From the NCBI GenBank assembly GCA_009692395.1, contig SHZG01000037.1:1-13824 (forward strand): 13,824 nucleotides of DNA, read 5' to 3'. Below, piece by piece: positions 1-6,016 of this stretch. The position numbers and the translations under genes are program-made. The stretch comes from Methylococcales bacterium (GTDB taxonomy: Bacteria; Pseudomonadota; Gammaproteobacteria; Methylococcales; Methylomonadaceae). The notes beneath the pieces are model-generated. The model did not search any database. It was not told where the DNA came from and saw only the letters and a list, made by a program, of their open reading frames with translations. The first letter of the stretch is position 1. The number at the start of each line of letters is the position of its first letter.

Positions 1-128
1 ACTTTCGGACATGGATCAAACGACTCAATCGCAAGACCATTGGCTTCTCAAAACTAGAGTTGATGCACGACACCGTCATCGGTTTGCTTATCAACAAGGT
101 CGAATTCGGGCGCGATATTTATTCATAA
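1..128 (+). CDS. IS1-family transposase, C-terminal fragment (partial)
   Basis: Reading from base 3, the sequence gives FRTWIKRLNRKTIGFSK, then LELMHDTVIGLLINKVEF, and stops at TAA 126-128. The pattern (basic residues plus T/S-K, then a Leu/Met-His-Asp-x-Val-Ile-Gly tail) is the conserved end of IS1-type InsB/InsAB' DDE transposases, which cut and join the element's ends. Only about 41 residues are present, because the window cuts the 5' part. The catalytic Asp residues lie outside, so activity cannot be judged. A longer out-of-phase open frame (11-208) crosses this one and the inverted repeat, and is a shadow. Confidence 0.8.
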   Translation, partial: FRTWIKRLNRKTIGFSKLELMHDTVIGLLINKVEFGRDIYS

Positions 129-149
129 TTACAGATTTAACCCGCTACC
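1..149 (+). mobile_element. 3' end of an IS1-family insertion sequence, cut by the window edge
   Basis: The window opens inside an insertion sequence. Its transposase C-terminus ends at 128, and the right terminal inverted repeat lies at 131-149. Read inward on the minus strand, this repeat is GGTAGCGGGTTAAATCTGT. It starts with GGT as IS1-family ends usually do, and it matches 17 of 19 bases of the left end of a second element at 13654. The target duplication cannot be tested because the other end lies outside the window. Confidence 0.8.
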
Positions 150-207
150 CTCTATTCATCCAACAAATGCCGCACAATAAAATAATGAGTCTCAAACATT
201 TTCATTG

Positions 208-234
208 AAAAAAAAGAGCCTTGCGGATCTTTTT
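208..234 (-). terminator. Rho-independent terminator after pnp
   Basis: On the minus strand, 20 to 25 bases after the pnp stop, AAAGA-T-CC, a GCAA tetraloop, then GG-C-TCTTT form a short hairpin with one internal mismatch. A run of eight T follows (positions 215 to 208). The + strand also has T residues after the hairpin (230-234), so weak activity is possible in that direction too. Confidence 0.7.
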
Positions 235-254
235 CGTTGCTGAGCTAACAGAGC

Positions 255-2327
255 TTAGTCTTCTTTTTCCGCTTCTTTAATACTTAAACGTACACGACCT
301 TGACGGTCAATTTCTAATACTTTCACTTTAACTACATCGCCTTCATTCAAACGGTCGCTGACTTTGTCAACGTGTTCGTCGGAGATTTGTGAGATGTGAA
401 CTAAGCCGTCTTTGCCAGGTAAGATGGTGACGAACGCGCCGAAGTCCATTAAACGGACGACTTTGCCTTCGTAAATTTTACCGACTTCGACGTCAGCGGT
501 GATTTCTTCGATTAAACGGCGGGCTTCTTCACCAGCGGCTTTATCAACTGAGGCAACTTTAACAACGCCATCATCGGTTAAATCAACGCTTGCGCCAGTT
601 TGCTCGGTAATGCTGCGGATAGTTGCGCCGCCTTTGCCGATAACTTCACGGATTTTGCTTGGGTCGATTTTGAAAGTGATGATACGCGGTGCGAAATCAG
701 ACATTTCATTGCGGGTTGCGGCGAGGGCTTTGTTCATTTCGCCAAGAATATGCAAGCGACCTACTTTAGCTTGCGCTAGTGCAGTTTGCATGATTTCTGC
801 GGTGATGCCTTCGATTTTGATGTCCATTTGTAAGGCGGTGATGCCTTCAATTGAACCTGCAACTTTGAAATCCATGTCGCCTAGGTGATCTTCATCACCC
901 ATGATGTCAGACAATACTTTGAAGCTATCGCCTTCTTTAATCAAACCCATTGCAATACCAGCAACTGGGGTATTGATAGGCACGCCTGCATCCATTAATG
1001 CCAAGCTACTACCGCACACGGAAGCCATTGAGCTAGAGCCGTTTGATTCGGTAATTTCTGACACTACGCGGATGGTGTAGGGGAATTCTTCCATGTTTGG
1101 CAACACCGCAAGAATGCCGCGTTTTGCTAAACGACCATGACCGATTTCGCGGCGTTTGGGTGAACCAACAAAACCTGTTTCGCCCACGCTGTACGGCGGG
1201 AAGTTGTAATGCAGCATGAACGGTTCTTTGTATTCGCCAGCCAGTGCGTCAATGATTTGTGCATCACGTTGTGTGCCTAACGTAGCAACGACGAGGGCTT
1301 GGGTTTCGCCGCGTGTGAATAATGCTGAACCGTGGGTTCTTGGCAGTACACCTGTGCGGATAGTGATTGGTCTAACGGAATCTAACGCGCGACCATCGAT
1401 ACGATGACCGTCTAAAACCGCTTGGCGGACAAGGCGATATTCAATGTGTTCAATAATGCCACGGATGTCTTTTTCAGCGTAATTGACTGATAGTTTTTCA
1501 ACGACTGCGTTACGAATACCTTTCAGGTGTTCTTGACGAACTAATTTTTCCGCAATGGTGTAGGCTTGTTTAATGTCTGCTTCAACCGCTTCGGTGACTA
1601 AGGCTTTCAGTTCAACATTGGTTTCAGGAGCAACCCATGTTACGATGCCACAACCTGCTTTAGCGGCAAATTCATTAATTGCGTTAATGGCAGTTTGCAT
1701 TTGTTCATGACCGAACAATACTGCGCCAAGCATGATGTCTTCAGATAAACCTTTGGCTTCTGATTCCACCATTAATACCGCGTGTGCAGTACCTGCAACC
1801 ACTAAAGTTAATTCTGATTCTTTTAACGCTATCGGTGATGGGTTTAATAAATACTCGCCCTCTTTATAACCGACACACGCCGCGCCGATTGGACCATTGA
1901 ATGGTAAACCAGAGACGGCTAATGCCGCTGACGCACCTAAAAGGGCAGCAATTTCTGGATCAACGTTTGGATTTAAGGACACCACCGTGGCAATAATTTG
2001 TACTTCGTGGGTGTAACCTTCGGGAAATAAAGGACGTATCGGGCGATCAATTAAGCGTGAAGTCAGCGTTTCTTGTTCGCTAGGTCTGCCTTCGCGTTTG
2101 AAAAATCCACCAGGGATTTTGCCTGCCGCGTAGGCTTTTTCTTGGTAATTGACGGTTAAGGGGAAAAAATCACCACCAGCGGGTTCTTTTTTACCGACGA
2201 CTGTGACCAGTAACGATGTACCGTCTACATCAATCATCACTGCGCCGTCTGCTTGACGTGCAATTTCACCCGTTTCTAACGTAATTTTGTGGTCGCCGTA
2301 CTGAAATTCTTGCCTAATAGGGTTCAC
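255..2327 (-). CDS. pnp: Polyribonucleotide nucleotidyltransferase (PNPase)
   Basis: PNPase degrades RNA 3' to 5' using phosphate and releases nucleoside diphosphates. It acts as a cytoplasmic trimer, often in the degradosome. The 690-residue product has the full domain order: first RNase PH domain (about 1-210, with the FFKREGRPSE and DRPIRPLFPEG motifs), a helical linker, the catalytic second RNase PH domain (about 310-540, with the SNGSSSMASVCGSSLALMDAG phosphate-site region), a KH domain with IGKGGATIR (about 555-615), and a C-terminal S1 domain (about 620-688, FGAFVTILPGKDGLVHIS). Length is typical. The start is a GTG at 2327, and AAAGGA lies 9 bases upstream. It follows rpsO by 93 bases, as in most gammaproteobacteria. 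Homopolymer runs of six A and six T near 2163-2195 are in frame. Confidence 0.97.
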   Translation of the reverse strand: MNPIRQEFQYGDHKITLETGEIARQADGAVMIDVDGTSLLVTVVGKKEPAGGDFFPLTVNYQEKAYAAGKIPGGFFKREGRPSEQETLTSRLIDRPIRPLFPEGYTHEVQIIATVVSLNPNVDPEIAALLGASAALAVSGLPFNGPIGAACVGYKEGEYLLNPSPIALKESELTLVVAGTAHAVLMVESEAKGLSEDIMLGAVLFGHEQMQTAINAINEFAAKAGCGIVTWVAPETNVELKALVTEAVEADIKQAYTIAEKLVRQEHLKGIRNAVVEKLSVNYAEKDIRGIIEHIEYRLVRQAVLDGHRIDGRALDSVRPITIRTGVLPRTHGSALFTRGETQALVVATLGTQRDAQIIDALAGEYKEPFMLHYNFPPYSVGETGFVGSPKRREIGHGRLAKRGILAVLPNMEEFPYTIRVVSEITESNGSSSMASVCGSSLALMDAGVPINTPVAGIAMGLIKEGDSFKVLSDIMGDEDHLGDMDFKVAGSIEGITALQMDIKIEGITAEIMQTALAQAKVGRLHILGEMNKALAATRNEMSDFAPRIITFKIDPSKIREVIGKGGATIRSITEQTGASVDLTDDGVVKVASVDKAAGEEARRLIEEITADVEVGKIYEGKVVRLMDFGAFVTILPGKDGLVHISQISDEHVDKVSDRLNEGDVVKVKVLEIDRQGRVRLSIKEAEKED

Positions 2328-2381
2328 TATTGGGATTCCTTTATGTAGATATAATGAGTGGAGTTCTTGAGGTGTTAAAGC

Positions 2382-2410
2382 AGAAACGGCACTTGTGCGG
2401 TGCCGTTTCT
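2382..2410 (-). promoter_or_regulatory. Long hairpin in the rpsO-pnp gap (likely processing or attenuation site)
   Basis: AGAAACGGCAC and GTGCCGTTTCT pair perfectly over 11 bp around a 7-base loop, just after the rpsO stop. No T run follows on the minus strand, so it is not a classical terminator. In E. coli a stem-loop in this same gap is cut by RNase III, and PNPase then represses its own mRNA. By position, this hairpin probably plays the same part or protects the rpsO 3' end; that is inference. Confidence 0.6.
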
Positions 2411-2420
2411 ATGGAGAGTC

Positions 2421-2690
2421 TTACTTGCGTAAACCTAAACGTTCAATCAATGAACGATAACGCGCTAGGTCTTTGCCTTTGAGGTAATCCAATAATTTGC
2501 GACGTTGGTTAACCATACGCAACAAACCACGACGTGAATGGTTGTCTTTTTTGTGTTCAGCAAAATGCGGCATCAAATGAAGAATGTGAGCGGTCAATAA
2601 AGCCACTTGGACTTCAGGTGAACCTGTGTCAGTGTCTGATTGACGATACGCTTCAACGACGGCTTTTTTTTGTTCTGCTGTAAATGGCAT
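2421..2690 (-). CDS. rpsO: 30S ribosomal protein S15
   Basis: S15 binds the central domain of 16S rRNA early in 30S assembly and forms a bridge to the 50S subunit. The 89-residue product is full length. It shows the DTGSPEVQVALLTAHI helix, the H-S-R-R-G-L-L segment and the N-Q-R-R-K-L-L-D-Y-L rRNA-binding helix, ending in LGLRK as usual. The start ATG at 2690 has AGGG 11 bases upstream, a somewhat long spacing. In E. coli S15 represses its own translation through its leader. A leader of about 90 bases lies between truB and this gene, but I cannot confirm an S15 site. An in-frame run of eight A (Gln-Lys-Lys codons) is intact. Confidence 0.97.
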   Translation of the reverse strand: MPFTAEQKKAVVEAYRQSDTDTGSPEVQVALLTAHILHLMPHFAEHKKDNHSRRGLLRMVNQRRKLLDYLKGKDLARYRSLIERLGLRK

Positions 2691-2720
2691 TGCTAATAAT
2701 CCCTAAGATTAATTTAAAGT

Positions 2721-2740
2721 AAAAAACCGTCGGCTGACGG
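2721..2740 (-). terminator. Rho-independent terminator or attenuator between truB and rpsO
   Basis: On the minus strand CCGTC, loop AGCC, GACGG is followed directly by six T (2726 to 2721). It lies after truB and ahead of the rpsO start, so it can end upstream transcripts or attenuate read-through into rpsO. A second, weaker stem (ACTCTAC with GTGGAGT, about 2755-2776) sits between it and the truB stop. Confidence 0.65.
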
Positions 2741-2781
2741 CTTAAGTAAACACTCCACGATAGGGTGTAGAGTTTGGGGGT

Positions 2782-3684
2782 TCAATCGGTTAGATTGAAT
2801 AATTTTTTCGGTGCTAGTTTACCATTTAAATCCATTTCACCCAAACCGAGAAACAGCTCGTTATGATAAATGCGCACCGTGCCTGCTTCTGAATTGTCGT
2901 AATGCATCGTTTGACCGTATTGAATAGCCGTGGCTTGCTCAGGCGATAACTGCACTGCGGGTATGGTTTGTAAGGGTTTATCAACTGCCATTAAACAGGT
3001 ATTTAATTCCTGTGCAGTCATTGCTGTTAATTGTTCAATTGTGTGAGCATCGGCAAGTTGAAACTGCCCCGCTTGCAAACGTCGCAATACCGTGACTGTG
3101 CCGCCACAATCGAAATAATGCCCGATGTCTTCGGCTAAGGAACGGATATAAGTGCCTTTAGAACAGAACACCTCTAGGCTCAGTTGGTCGTTAGCAAACG
3201 CTATTAGCTTTAACTCGTATAGTTTGATATGGCGGGCTTTACGGTCAACAGTAATGCCTTCTCGCGCCAACTCATACAACTTTTTACCGTTATGTTTTAA
3301 CGCCGAATACATCGGTGGTACTTGCTCACAGTCACCTGTGAAATGTTGCAAACAGGCATGAATTTGTTCAAGTGTTAAAGACGGCACTGGTTTGGTTTCC
3401 AATACTACGCCTTCCGCATCACCCGTGTCAGTCATTACGCCTAACTGAATAGTGACCGCATAACGTTTGTCATCATCCAACATCATCGCTGACACTTTCG
3501 TCGCCTCACCAAAACACAGCGGCAATAAACCCGTGGCTAACGGGTCTAAACTACCCGTATGCCCTGCTTTATTAGCATTAAATAAGCGGCGAACTTCTTG
3601 CAAGGCTTTATTGGAAGAGACACCTAAACGTTTATCCAACAATAAAATACCGTGGATATTAAGACCTGATTTGCGTTTGCTCAT
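2782..3684 (-). CDS. truB: tRNA pseudouridine(55) synthase
   Basis: TruB converts uridine 55 of the T-loop to pseudouridine in nearly all elongator tRNAs and also acts as a tRNA chaperone. The 300-residue product has the N-terminal LLLDKRLGVSSN segment, the catalytic motif GHTGSLDPLATGLLPLCFG (nucleophile Asp47), the YSALKHNGKKLYELAR segment (residues about 126-141) and CSKGTYIRSLAEDIG. A short PUA-like C-terminal domain follows (about 250-300, ending KKLFNLTD). Length is usual. Its normal neighbour rbfA is 1.8 kb away, displaced by an island. The base pattern ahead of the ATG (TTAAATTTCCC) has no Shine-Dalgarno match, which is unusual. The decayed toxin frame ends only 11 bases upstream. Confidence 0.96.
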   Translation of the reverse strand: MSKRKSGLNIHGILLLDKRLGVSSNKALQEVRRLFNANKAGHTGSLDPLATGLLPLCFGEATKVSAMMLDDDKRYAVTIQLGVMTDTGDAEGVVLETKPVPSLTLEQIHACLQHFTGDCEQVPPMYSALKHNGKKLYELAREGITVDRKARHIKLYELKLIAFANDQLSLEVFCSKGTYIRSLAEDIGHYFDCGGTVTVLRRLQAGQFQLADAHTIEQLTAMTAQELNTCLMAVDKPLQTIPAVQLSPEQATAIQYGQTMHYDNSEAGTVRIYHNELFLGLGEMDLNGKLAPKKLFNLTD

Positions 3685-3695
3685 GGGAAATTTAA

Positions 3696-3961
3696 TTAGT
3701 TGTAGACATCTTTACGATGTCCGATTTCGATGACTAAAATGACCAGCTAATTATCGTGGATTTGCGTTATCAGACGATAATCACCAACTCGATACCGCCA
3801 TAAGCCTTTTAAATTGCCTTGTAATGCTTTGCCATTTGAACGCGGATTATCAACATTCAATAAATCCACTTTTAAAAATTATAAAATCCTGTCCCTGTCT
3901 TTTTAGTAATTTTTGCTAACGCCTTGAGTGCAACCTTGTCAATCTTTACAGTCCATTTCAT
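3696..3961 (-). pseudogene. RelE/StbE-type toxin, decayed
   Basis: RelE-type toxins are small RNases that cleave mRNA on the ribosome and are neutralised by a cognate antitoxin. The first frame gives MKWTVKIDKVALKALAKITKK and then goes out of phase. One base back it continues KDRDRIL, stop (TAA), FLKVDLLNVDNPRSNGKAL, GNLKGLWRYRVGDYRLITQIHDN, stop (TAG), LVILVIEIGHRKDVYN, ending TAA at 3696. The W-R-Y-R-V-G-D-Y-R core and the GHRKDVY end are the RelE/StbE signature. The span of 266 bases is one short of 89 codons. One shift at the A5 run 3900-3904 plus two stops make a functional toxin unlikely. The ATG lies inside the end of the antitoxin frame, as in coupled TA operons. Confidence 0.85.
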
Positions 3962-4165
3962 GTAGCATCCTTTCAGCATCTTCCAGTGATATAAGTTCAG
4001 ATTCGCCATTTTGTAAGCGTTTAATGGCAGCTTCGGCAAGCTGGACATCGTAATAATCTTCTAAAAATCGGTTACTGCTCGTTCAATGAGCGTATCAACA
4101 GGTTTATGTTCGAATTTTGCAATATGCAGAAACGGCTTTTCTAAATGTTCAGGTAAAGTAATCAT
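3939..4165 (-). pseudogene. RelB-like antitoxin, frameshifted
   Basis: Starting at ATG 4165, the frame reads MITLPEHLEKPFLHIAKFE, HKPVDTLIERAVTDF and then hits TAG. Stepping back one base at the T5 run (4063-4067 on +) restores LEDYYDVQLAEAAIKRLQNG, ESELISLEDAERMLHEMDC, K, D and a TGA at 3939. The E-D-Y-Y-D-x-x-L-A-E-x-A-x-x-R-L-x-x-G pattern with S-L-E-(D/E) is typical of ribbon-helix-helix RelB/StbD antitoxins, which bind the toxin and the operon's own operator. The span is 227 bases, one short of 76 codons. It overlaps the toxin start by 23 bases, so the pair was once an operon. Both members are now broken, so there is no free active toxin to explain. Confidence 0.8.
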
Positions 4166-4174
4166 GGTTTAGCC

Positions 4175-4567
4175 TCAAGCCTTAGCTTGCTTATGTAGTT
4201 CTAACATCTCTGTTAAACGCGCTACAGCTTGTTTGAGGTATCCGATGGTTTCGTCTTTGTGCGTGACAATTAATTGTAATTTTTGAATTTCACAAGCTCA
4301 CTCCATTGATGAGCCAATTACATTATGACCGTTGTTAGCGTTATCGCCACTGATTAAACAAATTTGCCTATTACTCACAGGCATTCATTCCATTCAATCC
4401 ACGTCCAACACCTCAGCAATGCGCTCCAAGTGGGAATTATAAGCTTTGGTTGCCCCGCGTTCGATTTTTGAATAACCATTCACCGACATTTTCAACTTTT
4501 CCGCCATATCTTCTTGCGACCAATGTTTAGACTCGCGTATCAAGCGTATTTTTTCGTGAACTTTCAT
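4175..4567 (-). pseudogene. XRE-family helix-turn-helix regulator with three in-frame TGA codons
   Basis: From ATG 4567 (GGTGA five bases upstream) the frame gives a Cro/C1-type DNA-binding domain of 57 residues: MKVHEKIRLIRES, WSQEDMAEKLKMSVNGYSKI, ERG and HLERIAEVLDVD, then TGA. The same frame runs on without a shift to 4175. It passes TGA at 4394-4396, a second TGA two codons later and a third about 30 codons on, and encodes CLISGDNANNGHNVIGSS, then EIQKLQLIVTHKDETIGYLK, QAVARLTEMLELHKQAKA. That tail looks like the coiled-coil dimerisation region of phage-type XRE regulators. All three lesions are TGA, fitting CGA or TGG transitions. The 57-residue N-terminal part could still be made as a bare DNA-binding domain. 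It lies 9 bases upstream of the antitoxin. Confidence 0.75.
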
Positions 4568-4608
4568 TAAATCACCACAAATTGGGTAAGAATAACCACT
4601 GTTAGTTG

Positions 4609-4617
4609 ATTGTAGCA
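4609..4617 (-). promoter_or_regulatory. Possible extended -10 promoter for the XRE gene
   Basis: On the minus strand TGCTACAAT (4617 to 4609) matches an extended -10 element (TGn plus TACAAT), about 40 bases ahead of the XRE start. No good -35 is seen, which extended -10 promoters can lack. It could drive the XRE and TA remnants and, by read-through, truB, which has lost its usual upstream operon. Confidence 0.35.
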
Positions 4618-4648
4618 AATTTTGTGAATCTTTATAATTTATCCCAGT

Positions 4649-4680
4649 AAGTTATTAGATTATTGTTAAATGTATAACTT
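4649..4680. promoter_or_regulatory. Inverted repeat in the divergent intergenic region, possible operator
   Basis: AAGTTAT (4649-4655) and ATAACTT (4674-4680) form a perfect 7 bp inverted repeat, centres about 25 bases apart, in an A+T-rich gap between the leftward XRE gene and the rightward 173-residue gene. XRE regulators often bind such repeats between divergent genes. The link is inference from position only. Confidence 0.25.
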
Positions 4681-4781
4681 ATTAAAAATAAAGTTTTTTA
4701 TAACACGTTGTTTTAAAAATAATTTGTGTGACATAAACTTTAATACCAAATCATGACGACTATGTAGTCAAGGGGTTTACA

Positions 4782-5303
4782 ATGGCAAGCGTTGAAGATA
4801 AAACTCAAGAAATTATTACTTATCTCCAGGACAGATTGAATGGTTACCGAGTAGAAAAAGGTTTAACTACGTTTTCAGATTATGTAAATGATTTTGGTGT
4901 CGGTTACAAAGACAAAGCGAGGGGTTCAGGTAATATTGTCACTACTGATTTTGCTTCAGGTTCGATACAGAAAATAGATGTAGGGGTTTCTGGAATACCA
5001 GTTATTTGGACTGCGGACATCATTTTCAATATTCGATATGAAGCAAAAACTCATGGGGAACGTAGGGCTTATCCTGGAGATGTACTTCTTGATAATATTT
5101 GGAACTCGGTTTCCAGTGCTGGCACAATCGTTGCCAATCTTAAAATGGCACCACGAACGCATGCTCTTTTAACACTAGATGTTAACGTAAATCCAGATAC
5201 AGATAATCGTCCAGGAGATTTCGTCAAAGATTACATTACCCCATTGTTTCGAGATGCTATAGACAATACGTTGGAGCAATTTACAGACACTCAAATTAAT
5301 TAG
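4782..5303 (+). CDS. Unrecognised 173-residue protein, intact, in the truB-rbfA island
   Basis: I do not recognise this family. The ATG at 4782 has AAGGGG 7 to 8 bases upstream, and the frame is uninterrupted to TAA. The product is soluble-looking, with no signal peptide or membrane segment. It has a charged N-terminal helix (MASVEDKTQEIITYLQDRLN), a middle rich in Gly, Val, Ile and Thr likely to form beta strands, a conserved-looking ERRAYPGDVLLDNIW segment, and an acidic C-terminal helix (about 148-170). It is the only + strand gene in the interior. It is divergent from an XRE-type regulator and ends just before a repeat and a strong terminator, so it is a self-contained unit. That arrangement fits phage- or plasmid-derived cargo, but no function is claimed. 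It is the only intact gene of the island. Confidence 0.7.
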   Translation: MASVEDKTQEIITYLQDRLNGYRVEKGLTTFSDYVNDFGVGYKDKARGSGNIVTTDFASGSIQKIDVGVSGIPVIWTADIIFNIRYEAKTHGERRAYPGDVLLDNIWNSVSSAGTIVANLKMAPRTHALLTLDVNVNPDTDNRPGDFVKDYITPLFRDAIDNTLEQFTDTQIN

Positions 5304-5306
5304 CAA

Positions 5307-5385
5307 GTAGCCTCGATGTAACGCAGTGAAATCGAGATTTATCAACATGAATCCCCTAGATTCCATTTCACTACATCGAGGCTAC
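5307..5385. repeat. Palindromic dispersed repeat (GTAGCCTCGATGTA type)
   Basis: GTAGCCTCGATGTA (5307-5320) pairs perfectly with TACATCGAGGCTAC (5372-5385), and inner segments GTGAAAT and ATTTCAC also pair. The core resembles the widespread bacterial intergenic repeat of the form GTAGCC(C/T)GGATG...CATCCGGGCTAC, here with TCGAT. It begins directly after the 173-residue gene. Confidence 0.7.
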
Positions 5386-5397
5386 GCAAAACTTAGA

Positions 5398-5429
5398 GCC
5401 ATCGTGAGGCAACTCACGATGGCTTTTTT
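5398..5429 (+). terminator. Strong Rho-independent terminator after the 173-residue gene
   Basis: GCCATCGTGAG (5398-5408), loop GCAA, CTCACGATGGC (5413-5423) make a perfect 11 bp stem followed by six T on the + strand. It ends transcription from the 173-residue gene. On the minus strand no clean T run follows the hairpin, so read-through from rbfA toward truB would be reduced at most in part. Confidence 0.9.
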
Positions 5430-5440
5430 CTGTTAGCAAT

Positions 5441-5527
5441 GTAGGTTGAGTTGCCGCTCTTTGGCAACCCAACATATACGCAGATTTTGTTGGGTTGGCT
5501 ATCGCCAGCCTAATCTACACGACTACA
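5441..5527. repeat. 87 bp repeat, copy A, at the 3' end of rbfA
   Basis: The element runs from GTAGGTTGAGTTGC to CTACACGACTACA and is nearly identical to copy B at 5903-5988. Internally it is two mirrored hairpin halves (GGCAACCCAACA and TGTTGGGTTGGC, plus an outer arm near GTAGGTTG and CTAC). The rbfA stop codon (5523-5525) lies inside its shared right edge, so the insertion probably replaced the original end of the gene. Confidence 0.85.
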
Positions 5528-5890
5528 AATTTTTATCTTCGCTATGCACTACGTCACTCAACAATTCCGCGACCCGCATTTCTGTATCAAAAGACGTATC
5601 GTAGTGAAAACGTAGCGTAAAAATATGGCGTAAGCGCATACGTTTAGCGAGTTCGTGGCGAATCAGTGGGGCTAGTTCGTTAAGCAATTTAACGTTGTCT
5701 TTTTAGCTTGCTCATCGGCATTGAGTACCGTGACATAAATTTTTGCCACGGCTAAATCTTTGCTGACCACGACTTCGTTGATGGTGACGAAACCTAAACG
5801 GACATCTTGAACATCACGTTGCAAAACAAGCGATAGCTCTTTTTGCATTTGTGAAGAGACGCGGGCATTACGCCCGAATTCTTTTGCCAT
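5523..5890 (-). pseudogene. rbfA: Ribosome-binding factor A, frameshifted
   Basis: RbfA is a KH-fold protein that binds immature 30S subunits, helps mature the 5' end of 16S rRNA and is needed for growth in the cold. From ATG 5890 the frame reads MAKEFGRNARVSSQMQKELS, LVLQRDVQDVRLGFVTINEV, VVSKDLAVAKIYVTVLN and ADEQAKK, then goes out of phase at the A5 run (5700-5704). One base back it continues KDNVKLLNELAPLIRHELAK, RMRLRHIFTLRFHYDTSFD and TEMRVAELLSDVVHSEDKNL, ending TAG at 5523. Adding one A gives 122 residues, the usual size. No Shine-Dalgarno is visible ahead of the ATG. The operon partners are gone upstream and truB is displaced. The protein sequence after the shift is well conserved, so the lesion is either recent, bypassed, or a sequence error. 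Confidence 0.9.
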
Positions 5891-5902
5891 GATTACAGCG
5901 GC

Positions 5903-5988
5903 GTAGGTTGGGTTGCCGCTTTTTGCAACCCAACATATTCGCGGATTTTGTTGGGTTGGCTATCGCCAGCCCAACCTACACGACTACA
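5903..5988. repeat. 86 bp repeat, copy B, just upstream of rbfA
   Basis: This is a direct copy of the element at 5441-5527, running from GTAGGTTGGGTTGCCGC to CCAACCTACACGACTACA. It is more symmetric than copy A: the outer arms GTAGGTTGGG and CCCAACCTAC match fully. It begins 12 bases ahead of the rbfA start codon and occupies the place where upstream leader sequence would be. The two copies bracket rbfA in the same orientation. Confidence 0.85.
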
Positions 5989-5996
5989 TATTGTAT

Positions 5997-6016
5997 GGTA
6001 CGCATTGCGTACTCTA
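5997..6016. repeat. Short perfect palindrome touching the dehydrogenase stop codon
   Basis: GTACGCATTGCGTAC (5998-6012) is a perfect 15-base palindrome with a single central base, followed by TCTACG, which contains the stop codon of the dehydrogenase (6014-6016 on minus). It resembles the common dispersed GGTACGC...GCGTACC repeat and may act as a 3' hairpin for the gene. There is no T run. Confidence 0.5.

Noticed and set aside
11..208. 65-residue open frame at the left edge
   Set aside because: It overlaps, in another frame, the recognisable IS1-type transposase end and the IS terminal repeat, and has no ribosome site.
3896..5706. Frame breaks as an artefact of listing line ends
   Set aside because: Two of the three A/T runs happen to span a 60-base line break (3900/3901 and 5700/5701), but the antitoxin break does not, so I treat it as coincidence while noting it.
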